Shown in pieces: positions 53,127 through 62,364 of a DNA stretch of 64,000 bases. The stretch is from the NCBI RefSeq assembly GCF_003696315.1, contig NZ_RFFN01000001.1, forward strand, positions 372,001 to 436,000, given 5' to 3'. Origin of the DNA: Pseudomonas songnenensis (GTDB lineage Bacteria > Pseudomonadota > Gammaproteobacteria > Pseudomonadales > Pseudomonadaceae). Position 1 is the stretch's first letter. Every line of letters begins with the position of its first letter. The translations under genes were made by a program, and so were the position numbers. Below the pieces are notes generated by a model. The model searched no databases, had not been told where the DNA came from, and saw nothing but the letters and a program-made list of their open reading frames with translations.

Positions 53127-53254
53127 AGGGACGTGGCGCATGGAAAGCGCGAATCAACAATACGGACCACTCAGGGAGCGGCGCCAGGATGGCGCGCGAT
53201 CATGGATGTCAGGATTCAGTCTGCAGAGCCCCGCTTCGGCGGGGTTTTTCTTTT
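53127..53254 (+). ncRNA. Rsm-family regulatory RNA (RsmX/Y/Z type)
   Basis: About 120 nt RNA predicted to bind and sequester RsmA/CsrA proteins. A possible -10 is TAATCT (53114-53119), giving a start near 53127. GGA motifs stand out (AGGGAC, TGGAAA, CGGACC, AGGGAG, AGGATG, TGGATG, AGGATT, plus GTAGGA upstream of the start), and several sit in hairpin loops: GCGC-ATGGAAA-GCGC (53136-53150), CTC-AGG-GAG (53170-53178), GCGCC-AGGAT-GGCGC (53181-53195). It ends in CCCCGC-TTCG-GCGGGG plus TTTTTCTTTT. Which of the family it is cannot be told from sequence. The 5' end is approximate. Confidence 0.85.
53229..53254 (+). terminator. Terminator of the Rsm-type RNA
   Basis: Perfect 6-bp CCCCGC/GCGGGG stem with a TTCG tetraloop, then TTTTTCTTTT. 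On the opposite strand there is no T-run, so it does not serve msrA. Confidence 0.92.
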
Positions 53255-53333
53255 CTGCTTAGTTCTCCGCTTCAATCCCGTGCATTCAGGCTGACATTGA
53301 CGCTTCGGACTTAACCCTTTCGCCTTATTTGCC

Positions 53334-53981
53334 TCAGTCCGGCATGCAGACACCTGTGCCGCCCAGCCCGCAATAGCCACCCGGATTTTTAGCCAGATAC
53401 TGCTGGTGGTAAGCCTCCGCATAGTAGAACGTCGGTGCGTCGGCTATCTCCGTAGTGATTGCCGGAAACCCAGCATCGCTCAGACGCTGCTGAAAACGCT
53501 CCCGGCTGGCCTCCGCCTCGCTGCGCTGCTGCGCGTCCGTGCAATAGATCGCCGAGCGGTACTGGCTGCCGATATCGTTGCCTTGGCGCATCCCCTGGGT
53601 TGGGTTGTGCGCCTCCCAGAACGTGCGCAGCAAGGTGGCGTAATCGATCTGCCGAGGATCGAAAACCACCAGCACCACCTCCGTATGGCCTGTCAGGCCG
53701 GAACAGACTTCGTCGTAGGTCGGGTTCGGTGTCAAGCCGCCGGAGTAGCCTACGGCTGTGGTCCACACACCCGGTAACTCCCAGAAGCGGCGCTCTGCTC
53801 CCCAAAAGCACCCCATGGCGAATATGGCCTGGGATAAGCCGGCCGGAAAGGGCGGCTGCAAAGGGTTGCCGTTCACATAATGGGCCGGTGGTACCGGTAC
53901 GGCCGTCGAGCGGCCGGGCAGCGCCTGCTCGGCAGTTGGCAGTGCCTGTTTGTTGACCAGTATCTGCGAGCGTAGCGACAT
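53334..53981 (-). CDS. msrA: Peptide methionine-S-sulfoxide reductase MsrA
   Basis: 215-residue enzyme that reduces the S-epimer of methionine sulfoxide. The catalytic cysteine is C58 in [15 protein letters not shown]; resolving cysteines C204 and C212 lie in the C-terminal [19 protein letters not shown] and the [12 protein letters not shown] stretch are family marks. An N-terminal extension of about 45 residues is typical for pseudomonads. It converges on the Rsm-type RNA and is followed upstream by dipA in the same orientation. Confidence 0.94.
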   Translation of the reverse strand: MSLRSQILVNKQALPTAEQALPGRSTAVPVPPAHYVNGNPLQPPFPAGLSQAIFAMGCFWGAERRFWELPGVWTTAVGYSGGLTPNPTYDEVCSGLTGHTEVVLVVFDPRQIDYATLLRTFWEAHNPTQGMRQGNDIGSQYRSAIYCTDAQQRSEAEASRERFQQRLSDAGFPAITTEIADAPTFYYAEAYHQQYLAKNPGGYCGLGGTGVCMPD

Positions 53982-54093
53982 GGTTGCCTCGGACGAAATG
54001 GGGGCGGACAGCTAGGCTACAAAAGCGGGCGTAACAGTGAAAGCTTGATGGTGACCGCGCGTCGCCGATCCTGGCGAAAGTGGTTGTCGGCGC

Positions 54094-56766
54094 TTAGCGC
54101 CAATGGGGATAGCGGCGCAAGGCGTCGCTCAGGATGTTGCCGGGAATCGGTTTGTCGAAGAGGTAGCCCTGGCCGATATCGCAGCGATGATGGCGGAGGA
54201 ACTTCAATTGCTCGGCTGTCTCGATACCTTCGGCGACCACCTTCAGGTGCAGTTTGCGCGCCATGGCAATCACCGCGGACGTGATCTCCATGTCGTCCTG
54301 GTTATCGGGGATGTCCTTGATAAAGCTGCGATCGATCTTGATCACGTCAATGGGGAATTTCTTCAGGTAACTGAGCGAGGAATATCCCGTGCCGAAGTCA
54401 TCCATGGCTAAGGTCAGCCCCAGTGCTTTCAAGCCGATCAGCTGCTGCCGGGTTTCTTCGGTTGCGTCGAGCAGCAGGCTTTCGGTCAGCTCCAGTTCAA
54501 GCTGGCCCGGAGGAAGCTGCTCTTCCAGAAGAATGGCGGCAATCGAGCCAAGCAGATCCGGATCGGAGAATTGCTTGGGAGACAGGTTGATTGCGATCTG
54601 TGGTTTGCCATGGCCCAGTGCCGACAGTCTGACGCCCATGCGGCATGCCTCGCGCAGGACCCATTTGCCGATAGGGATGATCAGACCCGTCTCTTCGGCG
54701 ACACTGATGAACTGGTCCGGGCGGATCATCCCTTTCTCCGGATGGTTCCAGCGCAACAGCGCCTCCAGTCCCTGCAGCTGTCCGCTACGCAGGCAAAGCT
54801 TCGGCTGATAGAAGACTTCAAGCTCGTTCTGGGTGAGTGCGCGGCGCAGGTTGTTCTCGACGAACAGCTTGTAGTTGGCCTCGGCATGCAGGGCCTCGGT
54901 AAAGATCTGCACCTGATTCTTGCCGTTGGCCTTGGCCTTGTGCAGCGCTTGCCCCGCATGCTTCATCAGTGTTTCCGGATCACGTCCGTGTTGCGGCGAG
55001 CAGGCCAGACCCAGCGACGCGCTGACGCTGATCAGCTGCTTGTCGACGAACAGTGGCTTGTCGAGGACGCGCAGAACCTGATCGGCCAGCCGCAGTCCCT
55101 CATCCAGCTCCATGTCGTCGAACAGCAGGGCGAACTCGTTGCTGGCGAAACGTGCCAGCACGCTCTGCTGACTGAGGCCGTTGCGCAGTCGGCGCGCCAG
55201 GCTGGTAAGCAGCTTGTCGCCGGTCTGGTGACCGAGGCTGTCGTTGATTCGCTTGAAGTTGTCGATATCCACCAGCAGCAGGCAGAGCCGAGGCTCGGCA
55301 CCTGCAGCAAAGCGTTCCTCGAGGCTACGGATGAAATATGGCCGGTTGCCGAGGTTGGTCAGGTTATCGGTATAGGCCAGTCGCTCAATATGCTGATGGG
55401 CCAGCTTGCTGCGGGTGATGTCTTCGTAGATGCCGATGTAATGAGTCAGCACGCCTTCGTCGTTGAACACCTTGGAGATCGAGAGCTGGCCCCAATAGGG
55501 CTCCAGATTCTTGCGACGGGAGCGGAACTCGCCCTGCCAGCTGTTGCTGTGGGCGAGTACCGATGAGGTATCGAACAACAGCTCGCTGAGATTTTCCAGG
55601 GCTTTGAGGTCGGTCAGGCGCTGGCCGCGCACCTCGGTCGCGGAGAACTGGCTGATGCTGGTGAAGGCCGGATTGACGTACTCCACGCGACCGTCACGGT
55701 CGACCAGGATGAAGGCGCTCGCGCTCTGTTCCACGGCGCGCTGGAACAGGCCAAGCATATGGGTCGCGCTGAGGCGCTGCTGGTTGGCCAGCACTTGCGC
55801 GTACTGGTCGGCCAGTTCTCCGGCGAAGGCGACCTCGTCAGCTTGCCATGCCCTCGGCTGACCGGCGTGCTGCAGGCTCAACACGCCAATCACCTCACCA
55901 CCGACCCGGATGCTGGCATCGAGGATCGAGCGAATGCCTTGCGGACGATGGAGCTGCTCGCCTAATGCACTGGTTCGATGGTCCTGCGACACGTCCTGCG
56001 CATCGACGGCCCGTCCGCTCTGCAGAGCTTGCAGATAGCGCGGGAAGGGTGCCAGATCCACTTCCGGCAGCGTTTCATAGTTGTCGCTGCCGAGCCTGTA
56101 GCAAGCAATCGGCTCGAGGCGGGTGCCGTTCAGGTGCCAGATGGTTGCGCGGTCGACGTCATAGACTTCACAGGCGGCCTGCGTGATCAGTTGCGCTGCT
56201 TCCTGCTGTGGATTGGCGGAGCTGTACCGGTGTCGCGCCAGTTTAACGATAAGTCCCTGCTGCGTACGTGAGCGCAGCATGTGTTCGATGTGTTCGTCCT
56301 GCGTATGCTGGTGCTGCTGCAGCGAGGTGCGTAGACGGGCGTTCTGGGATCGGAGGTCTTGATCCGACTCTGGCCTTCGGCCCGCCATCAGATAGCCCCG
56401 CAGCAATTCACGACCGTACTGCTGGCAGACTTCGCCCAGTTCGGTGATATCCAGCACTCCGTCAGGTGTGTGAAGCCGGTAATTGACGGAGTAATGGTTG
56501 CGCGCGCTCAGCTGCTGCTGGATATCTTCATGCAGCTGAAGGCGGGCGCTGGGCTCCATCAGGCTGGCGTAAGGAGCGTCGATCAGTGAGCACAGGTCGC
56601 CGGCAGATACGCCGAGCAGGCGCTCACAGGCCGGGTCGAGAAAAAGCAGCGTCCAGCTGGACTCGTTCAGCCGCTCGAAACGCAGCATGCCGAGCCGCGA
56701 AGGCACTGGCAACTGCGTCACAACCTCGGTCGCCAGGCGGCTGGCGGCATCGGTATGTATTTTCAT
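54094..56766 (-). CDS. dipA: c-di-GMP phosphodiesterase, PAS-GAF-PAS-GGDEF-EAL (DipA)
   Basis: 890 residues from MKIHTDAASRL at 56766. Order: PAS-like (about 20-140), GAF (about 190-345), PAS (about 355-470), GGDEF (about 475-640), EAL (about 650-890). The GGDEF signature is degenerate, ASNEF at 541-545, so no cyclase activity is expected. The EAL domain keeps its catalytic set: E668 in EALLRW, INLSPKQF, LELTESLL, MDDFGTGYSSL and IKIDRSF. Position next to msrA and aceF and domain make-up match P. aeruginosa DipA (PA5017), needed for biofilm dispersion. The ribosome site is weak, so the start is less certain than the rest. Confidence 0.9.
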   Translation of the reverse strand: MKIHTDAASRLATEVVTQLPVPSRLGMLRFERLNESSWTLLFLDPACERLLGVSAGDLCSLIDAPYASLMEPSARLQLHEDIQQQLSARNHYSVNYRLHTPDGVLDITELGEVCQQYGRELLRGYLMAGRRPESDQDLRSQNARLRTSLQQHQHTQDEHIEHMLRSRTQQGLIVKLARHRYSSANPQQEAAQLITQAACEVYDVDRATIWHLNGTRLEPIACYRLGSDNYETLPEVDLAPFPRYLQALQSGRAVDAQDVSQDHRTSALGEQLHRPQGIRSILDASIRVGGEVIGVLSLQHAGQPRAWQADEVAFAGELADQYAQVLANQQRLSATHMLGLFQRAVEQSASAFILVDRDGRVEYVNPAFTSISQFSATEVRGQRLTDLKALENLSELLFDTSSVLAHSNSWQGEFRSRRKNLEPYWGQLSISKVFNDEGVLTHYIGIYEDITRSKLAHQHIERLAYTDNLTNLGNRPYFIRSLEERFAAGAEPRLCLLLVDIDNFKRINDSLGHQTGDKLLTSLARRLRNGLSQQSVLARFASNEFALLFDDMELDEGLRLADQVLRVLDKPLFVDKQLISVSASLGLACSPQHGRDPETLMKHAGQALHKAKANGKNQVQIFTEALHAEANYKLFVENNLRRALTQNELEVFYQPKLCLRSGQLQGLEALLRWNHPEKGMIRPDQFISVAEETGLIIPIGKWVLREACRMGVRLSALGHGKPQIAINLSPKQFSDPDLLGSIAAILLEEQLPPGQLELELTESLLLDATEETRQQLIGLKALGLTLAMDDFGTGYSSLSYLKKFPIDVIKIDRSFIKDIPDNQDDMEITSAVIAMARKLHLKVVAEGIETAEQLKFLRHHRCDIGQGYLFDKPIPGNILSDALRRYPHWR

Positions 56767-56876
56767 CGAGCGGTTGGCTTCCAGTATGCTCCACGGAGTC
56801 GGGCTGGCTCGGGCTCCAGGCACCGTTCCAGCGAAGGACGATGGCTAAATAATATTAATTTCGGCAAGGGTGCATC

Positions 56877-57404
56877 ATGCGACAGGGACTGACAAGTCGA
56901 CTTGCAAAGTTAGTGATGGTCTCGGTTTTCTGCGCGATCGGCACACCATTGATGGCGGCTGAGCCAATCGAATTCGGTTCTGACGAATCGACCCGTTACC
57001 TGACCGAACTGAAGAAGCTTTATCTCACCTCGAGCGATCGTACGGCGCTGCTGACGCACAGCAATAGCCTGTTGGATACCTACGCATTGCGTGCCGGTTA
57101 CCAGGTCGGGCAGACCAACCCCCAGGATTTTCTCTACGAGCTGAGCGTCACCGCGCCGGGCGAATTGCGCATCCGTGAGGAGGTGCGTGGCAGCAGCGGC
57201 GGCGTAGCCGTTCGCAATCGCAGCCTGTCGGTGTTCGGTCTCGATCCCTACCTGCAATACCAGTGTCCTCCTCAGGGCGCCAGTTGCATCATCAACAGCC
57301 CGGTCGACGGTCTGCCGTTGGTGGTCATCCTGCGCGATCCCAAGGGCGCCGAAGAGCTCGCCAAGGCATTGTCATTTCTGATCCGTAACCTGCAAAAGGG
57401 CTGA
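56877..57404 (+). CDS. Conserved periplasmic protein, function unknown
   Basis: 175 residues with an N-terminal signal peptide (about 1-28, ending PLMAAEP). Two cysteines (QCPPQGASC) near residues 131-139 could form a disulfide. No domain recognised; the mature part looks like a small alpha/beta protein with SVFGLDPYLQYQ and a C-terminal helix (EELAKALSFLIRNL). Divergent from dipA across 110 bases and convergent with aceF over a shared hairpin. Confidence 0.75.
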   Translation: MRQGLTSRLAKLVMVSVFCAIGTPLMAAEPIEFGSDESTRYLTELKKLYLTSSDRTALLTHSNSLLDTYALRAGYQVGQTNPQDFLYELSVTAPGELRIREEVRGSSGGVAVRNRSLSVFGLDPYLQYQCPPQGASCIINSPVDGLPLVVILRDPKGAEELAKALSFLIRNLQKG

Positions 57405-57452
57405 CAGAAGGGCACCATTTCTCTTGCGCGGACGGGATTCCGCTACGGTGGA

Positions 57453-57498
57453 AAACAAGAACGCCGCATCTTCGTGAGAGGACGCGGCGTTCTTGTTT
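57453..57498. terminator. Bidirectional terminator hairpin
   Basis: Perfect 15-bp stem AAACAAGAACGCCGC/GCGGCGTTCTTGTTT with a 16-base loop between two convergent genes. Both strands end in CTTGTTT, so it can serve aceF and the periplasmic gene. Confidence 0.75.
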
Positions 57499-57510
57499 GG
57501 GTGCAGCCGT

Positions 57511-59517
57511 TTACAGCAGCATCGTACGAATATCCGCCAGCAGCTCGGATAGGCGCTTGGTGAAGCGCGCCGCCGCCGCACCGTTGATGACGCGGTGGTC
57601 ATAGGATAGCGACAGCGGCAGCATCAGACGTGGCTGGAAGGCCTTGCCATCCCACACCGGCTGCATGGCCGCCTTGGAGACGCCGAGGATCGCCACTTCC
57701 GGCGCATTGACGATCGGCGTGAAGCCGGTGCCGCCGATGTGGCCGAGGCTGGAGATCGTGAAGCACGCGCCCTGCATCGCATCCGGAGAAAGCTTCTTGG
57801 TGCGGGCCTTCTCCGCCAGCTCCGCAGCCTCGCCAGCCAGTTGCAGCAGACTCTTCTGGTCGACGTTGCGAATCACCGGGACCATCAGGCCATCCGGCGT
57901 GTCGACGGCGAACCCTACGTGCACATACTTCTTGCGGATCAGCGCCTTGCCGCTCGGGGCCAGCGAACTGTTGAAGTCCGGCAGTTCCTTGAGCAGGTGC
58001 GCGCACGCCTTGAGCAACAGCGGCAGCACGGTGAGCTTGACCCCAGCCTTCTCGGCGATCGCCTTCTGCGCAACGCGGAAAGCTTCCAGCTCGGTAATGT
58101 CGGCCGACTCGAACTGGGTCACGTGCGGTACGTTGAGCCAGCTGCGATGCAGGTTGGCGGCACCGACCTGCATCAGGCGGGTCATCGGCACCTCTTCGAC
58201 TTCACCGAACTTGCTGAAGTCGATCACCGGGATCGGCGGAATGCCCGCACCGCCGGTAGTACCTTCGGCAGGAGCCTGCTTGACCTTGTGCAGCATGTTC
58301 TTGACGTAGGCCTGAACGTCTTCCTTGAGGATGCGTCCCTTCGGGCCGGTGGCCGGAACATCAGCCAGTTCTACGCCAAACTCGCGTGCAAGCATGCGTA
58401 CCGCCGGCCCCGCATGCACCTTGGTGCCAGCCTTGCTCGGGCCGCTGACCGCCGGAGCGGGCGTCGCGGCAGCCTTCGCCTCGGGAACGCCTTGCTTGTT
58501 CGGTGCGACGGCCTGCTGCTGCGGCGCAGCCTCTTCCGCCTTGGGAGCGGGTTTCTTCGCCGGTGCGGTGCCTTGGACCTTTAGGGTCAGGATCAGATCG
58601 CCGGTCTTGGCTTCGTCGCCGACCTTGATCGACAGCGATTCCACGATACCGGCCTTGGGCGCCGGGATCTCCATGCTGGCCTTGTCCGATTCCAGCGTGA
58701 TCAGCGATTGATCCGCCTCGACGCTGTCCCCGGCCTTGACCATCACTTCGATGACATTGGCGCTGCCGCTGGAGCCGATGTCCGGGATACGCACTTCTTC
58801 CACGGATTCGCCGGCGGCTTCGGCAGGCTCTTCAGCTGCCGGCTCGCTGAGCTTTTGCTTCGGAGCGCTTGCGGCCTGGCTCGCTGGCGCCGTGCCTGGC
58901 GCCAGCTTGCTGGGCGCTGCGCCTTTGAGAATCAGGATCAGATCGCCGGTGCCGACTTCGTCGCCCACCTTGACCGAAATGCTCTCGATCACGCCGGCGG
59001 CAGGAGACGGAATCTCCATGCTGGCCTTGTCCGACTCGAGCGTGATCAACGCTTGTTCAGCGGCAATGGTATCGCCGGCTTTGACCGCGATTTCGATCAC
59101 GCTGGCTTTGCCCGAGGAGCCGATATCAGGAACCTTGATCTCCTGTGTCTCGCCTTCGCCGGCCGAGGCCGAAGCATCGTCGTCGCCCGGAGGCGTCGGC
59201 GCTTCGGCTTCATCTGTCGGGCCGCCGGTCGCCGCGCCAGCGGGTTCGGCTGCAGCCTGTGCCGGAGCCGCACTGTCCTGGCCTTCTTCGCTTTCCAGCT
59301 CCAGCAGCTCGTCGCCTTCTTTCAGGCGATCGCCGAGCTTGACCTTCAGGCTCTTCACCACGCCCGCCTTGGGCGCTGGAATTTCCATGCTGGCCTTGTC
59401 GGACTCGAGCGTCAGAATGCTCTGGTCGGCTTCGATACGGTCGCCGACCTTGACGAACAATTCGATTACTTCACCCTCACCGCTGCCGATGTCGGGTACG
59501 CGTATGGTTTCACTCAC
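57511..59517 (-). CDS. aceF: Pyruvate dehydrogenase E2 (dihydrolipoyl acetyltransferase)
   Basis: 668 residues from a GTG start (MSETIRVPDIGSGEGEV) with AGGAG eight bases upstream. Three tandem lipoyl domains, each with an LESDKASMEIP lipoylation loop (near residues 41, 160 and 280), separated by Ala/Pro/Glu linkers; then the E3/E1-binding domain (AVRMLAREFGVELADVPATGPKGRILKEDV) and the catalytic domain ending SYDHRVINGAAAARFTKRL. The active site reads HxxxNG rather than HxxxDG, which I recall also in Azotobacter and Pseudomonas E2. It is the core of the pyruvate dehydrogenase complex; 24 bases after aceE. Confidence 0.95.
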   Translation of the reverse strand: MSETIRVPDIGSGEGEVIELFVKVGDRIEADQSILTLESDKASMEIPAPKAGVVKSLKVKLGDRLKEGDELLELESEEGQDSAAPAQAAAEPAGAATGGPTDEAEAPTPPGDDDASASAGEGETQEIKVPDIGSSGKASVIEIAVKAGDTIAAEQALITLESDKASMEIPSPAAGVIESISVKVGDEVGTGDLILILKGAAPSKLAPGTAPASQAASAPKQKLSEPAAEEPAEAAGESVEEVRIPDIGSSGSANVIEVMVKAGDSVEADQSLITLESDKASMEIPAPKAGIVESLSIKVGDEAKTGDLILTLKVQGTAPAKKPAPKAEEAAPQQQAVAPNKQGVPEAKAAATPAPAVSGPSKAGTKVHAGPAVRMLAREFGVELADVPATGPKGRILKEDVQAYVKNMLHKVKQAPAEGTTGGAGIPPIPVIDFSKFGEVEEVPMTRLMQVGAANLHRSWLNVPHVTQFESADITELEAFRVAQKAIAEKAGVKLTVLPLLLKACAHLLKELPDFNSSLAPSGKALIRKKYVHVGFAVDTPDGLMVPVIRNVDQKSLLQLAGEAAELAEKARTKKLSPDAMQGACFTISSLGHIGGTGFTPIVNAPEVAILGVSKAAMQPVWDGKAFQPRLMLPLSLSYDHRVINGAAAARFTKRLSELLADIRTMLL

Positions 59518-59541
59518 AATAGGTTCTCCTGTGCGCACGCA

Positions 59542-62187
59542 TCAGCAATCCAGCGGATTGCGCTTCTCGGGGTCGATACCGAACTCGGTGATGGCGTTGG
59601 CCACCACGGTGCGTTCGATGGCGCCGCGATCGGCGAGTGCTTGGAGTGCGGCCACAGTCACCCAGCGACGGTCGACCTCGAAGAAATCACGCAGCTTGGC
59701 GCGCGAGTCGCTGCGGCCGAAGCCGTCAGTGCCGAGCACCTGGTATTCGCGCGACGGCACCCACTGACGGATCTGGTCGGCGAACAGCTTCATGTAGTCG
59801 GTCGAGGCGATGACCGGGCCTTCGCGGCCTTCCAGGCACTGCTGGACGTAGCTCTTGCGCGGCTCCTCGGTCGGGTGCAAACGATTCCAGCGATCTACCG
59901 CCAGGCCGTCACGGCGCAGTTCGTTGAAGCTGGTCACGCTCCAGACGTCGGCGCCCACGCCCATCTTGGCGAGGATGTCCACCGCGGCGCGGACTTCGCG
60001 CAGGATGGTGCCCGAACCCAGCAGCTGCACGCGGTGCTTGAAGTCGCCCTTGGCTTCTTCGAGCAGGTACATGCCCTTGATGATGCCGTCTTCGACACCC
60101 TGCGGCATGGCCGGCTGCTGGTAGTTCTCGTTCATCACGGTGATGTAGTAATAGACGCTCTTCTGCTGCTCCATCATCTCGTGCATGCCGTGGTGCATGA
60201 TCACCGCCAGCTCGTAGCCGTAGGTGGGGTCATAGCTGCGGCAGTTGGGGATGGTGCTGGCGAGGATGTGGCTGTGGCCGTCCTCGTGCTGCAGTCCTTC
60301 ACCGTTGAGCGTGGTGCGCCCGGAAGTGCCGCCCAGCAGGAAGCCGCGGGTCTGGGCATCGCCGGCCGCCCAGGCCAGGTCACCGATCCGCTGGAAGCCG
60401 AACATCGAGTAGAAGATGTAGACCGGCAGCATCGGCTGGTTGTAGTTGCTGTAGGCGGTACCTGCGGCAATGAATGAGGAGAACGCACCGGCTTCGTTCA
60501 GACCTTCCTGCAGGATCTGGCCGTCTTTCTCTTCGCGGTAGTACATCACCTGGTCGCGGTCGACCGGCTCGTACAGCTGCCCCACCGGCGAGTAGATGCC
60601 CAGCTGGCGGAACATGCCTTCCATACCGAACGTGCGCGCCTCGTCGGCGAGAATCGGCACGATACGCTTGCCCAGATCCTTGTCCTTGACCAGCTGCGAG
60701 AGGATGCGGCCGAAGGCCATGGTGGTGGAAATCTCGCGGTCACCGGAGCCGTCGAGCACTGCCTTGAGGGTATCCAGCGGCGGTGTCGGGATGCTGAAGC
60801 TCTTCGGCCGGCGCTGCGGCAGATGCCCGCCCAGCTTGTCGCGGCACTTGCGCAGGTACTTCATTTCCGCGCTGTCTTCGGCCGGGCGATAGAACGGCAG
60901 CTCCTCGAGTTGCGAGTCGTTGACCGGAATGTCGAAGCGATCGCGGAATTTCTTCAGGCTGTCGATATCGACTTTCTTGGTGTTGTGGGCGATGTTCTTC
61001 GCCTCACCGGCACCGGTGCCGTAGCCCTTGATCGTATGCGCCAGGATGACGGTCGGCTGGCCCTTGTGGTGCACGGCCTGGTGATAGGCCGCATAGACCT
61101 TGTAGGGGTCGTGGCCGCCGCGGTTGAGCTTCCAGACCTCTTCGTCGGACATGCTCTCGACGCGCTTGAGCAGCTCGGGGTCGGCGCCGAAGAAGTGTTT
61201 GCGCACGTAGGCGCCGTCTTTGGCCTTGTAGTTCTGGTATTCGCCGTCGATCGCCTGGTCCATGCGGCGTTGCATGCGACCATCCTCGTCGACCGCGAAC
61301 AGCGGATCCCACAGGCGGCCCCAGACGACCTTGTTGACGTTCCAGTTGGCGCCTTTGAACACGCCTTCCAGTTCCTGAATGATCTTGCCGTTGCCACGAA
61401 CCGGGCCGTCCAGACGCTGCAGGTTGCAGTTGATGACGAATACCAGGTTGTCGAGATTCTCACGGCCAGCCAGGGAGATCGCGCCGAGGGTTTCCGGCTC
61501 GTCGCACTCGCCGTCGCCGATGAAGCACCAGACACGCTGCTTGCCTTTCGGAATGAAGCCGCGGTTCTCCAGGTACTTCATGAAGCGCGCCTGGTAGATC
61601 GCGGTGATCGGGCCGAGGCCCATGGAGACGGTCGGGAACTGCCAGAAGTCCGGCATCAGGTGCGGGTGCGGGTAGCTCGACAGACCCTTGCCATCGACTT
61701 CCTGGCGGAAGTTGAGCATCTGCTCTTCGGTCAGGCGGCCTTCCAGGAAGGCGCGGGCGTAAATGCCGGGGGAGGCGTGGCCCTGGTAGTAGATCAGGTC
61801 GCCGCCATGCTCTTCGGTCGGTGCCTGGAAGAAGTAGTTGAAGCCGATGTCGTAGAGCGTGGCGCTGGAGGCAAAGGTGGAAATATGGCCGCCCAGGTCC
61901 GGATCCTTCAGATTCGCACGCATCACCATGGCCAGGGCATTCCAGCGGACCAGGGAGCGGATTCGACGCTCCATGAACAGGTCGCCGGGCATCTTGGCTT
62001 CACGGGTGACGGGGATGGTGTTGCGGTACGGCGTGGTGATGCCGTAGGGCAGCGGAGTGCCGCTACGTGTGGCCAGTTCGCCCATCCGGGTCATCAGGTA
62101 GTGAGCGCGGTCTTCACCCTCGCGGTCGAGGACGGACTCGAGGGCGTCCAGCCATTCCTGGGTTTCGACGGGATCGAGATCTTGCAT
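59542..62187 (-). CDS. aceE: Pyruvate dehydrogenase E1 component
   Basis: 881-residue homodimeric E1 that decarboxylates pyruvate and acetylates the E2 lipoyl arms. The start MQDLDPVETQEWLDALESV agrees with other pseudomonads and has GGAG six bases upstream; an ATG four codons earlier lacks one. The ThDP-binding motif is GDGECDEPETLGAISLA...NLDNLVFVINCN. PHLMPDFWQFPTVSMGLGP and HEDGHSH are further family blocks. First gene of the aceE-aceF operon, behind a dyad pair shared with glnE. Confidence 0.95.
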   Translation of the reverse strand: MQDLDPVETQEWLDALESVLDREGEDRAHYLMTRMGELATRSGTPLPYGITTPYRNTIPVTREAKMPGDLFMERRIRSLVRWNALAMVMRANLKDPDLGGHISTFASSATLYDIGFNYFFQAPTEEHGGDLIYYQGHASPGIYARAFLEGRLTEEQMLNFRQEVDGKGLSSYPHPHLMPDFWQFPTVSMGLGPITAIYQARFMKYLENRGFIPKGKQRVWCFIGDGECDEPETLGAISLAGRENLDNLVFVINCNLQRLDGPVRGNGKIIQELEGVFKGANWNVNKVVWGRLWDPLFAVDEDGRMQRRMDQAIDGEYQNYKAKDGAYVRKHFFGADPELLKRVESMSDEEVWKLNRGGHDPYKVYAAYHQAVHHKGQPTVILAHTIKGYGTGAGEAKNIAHNTKKVDIDSLKKFRDRFDIPVNDSQLEELPFYRPAEDSAEMKYLRKCRDKLGGHLPQRRPKSFSIPTPPLDTLKAVLDGSGDREISTTMAFGRILSQLVKDKDLGKRIVPILADEARTFGMEGMFRQLGIYSPVGQLYEPVDRDQVMYYREEKDGQILQEGLNEAGAFSSFIAAGTAYSNYNQPMLPVYIFYSMFGFQRIGDLAWAAGDAQTRGFLLGGTSGRTTLNGEGLQHEDGHSHILASTIPNCRSYDPTYGYELAVIMHHGMHEMMEQQKSVYYYITVMNENYQQPAMPQGVEDGIIKGMYLLEEAKGDFKHRVQLLGSGTILREVRAAVDILAKMGVGADVWSVTSFNELRRDGLAVDRWNRLHPTEEPRKSYVQQCLEGREGPVIASTDYMKLFADQIRQWVPSREYQVLGTDGFGRSDSRAKLRDFFEVDRRWVTVAALQALADRGAIERTVVANAITEFGIDPEKRNPLDC

Positions 62188-62300
62188 GGCTTGCTCCATG
62201 GCGGAAAGGCTTCCAGAATCGGTCGCCTGTTCGCTACCGGCTTTGTGGGCCGGTGCGTGTAATGTTCTTGGACGAATGCCGGGGGTAGGACCGGGCGCCT

Positions 62301-62364
62301 GTAGTTTTACTACAAAAACGCGCCGGGATCAGCCCCCTGAAATACTCTTTAGTAGTAAAACTAC
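62301..62364. promoter_or_regulatory. Paired dyads between aceE and glnE
   Basis: GTAGTTTTACTAC (62301-62313) and GTAGTAAAACTAC (62352-62364) are each a GTAGT-N3-ACTAC dyad, and the second is the exact reverse complement of the first; with flanking bases the inverted match is 15 bp. Their centres are 51 bp apart, about five helical turns. This suggests two operators bound by one regulator controlling aceE, glnE or both. Confidence 0.65.

Noticed and set aside
53073..53294. 73-codon frame through the Rsm locus
   Set aside because: No ribosome site, crosses the RNA terminator and its protein looks like nothing known; the RNA reading explains the sequence better.
58600..59480. Three-fold repeated DNA at about 360-base intervals
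   Set aside because: Considered as a repeat array or CRISPR, but the units are the three lipoyl domains of AceF.
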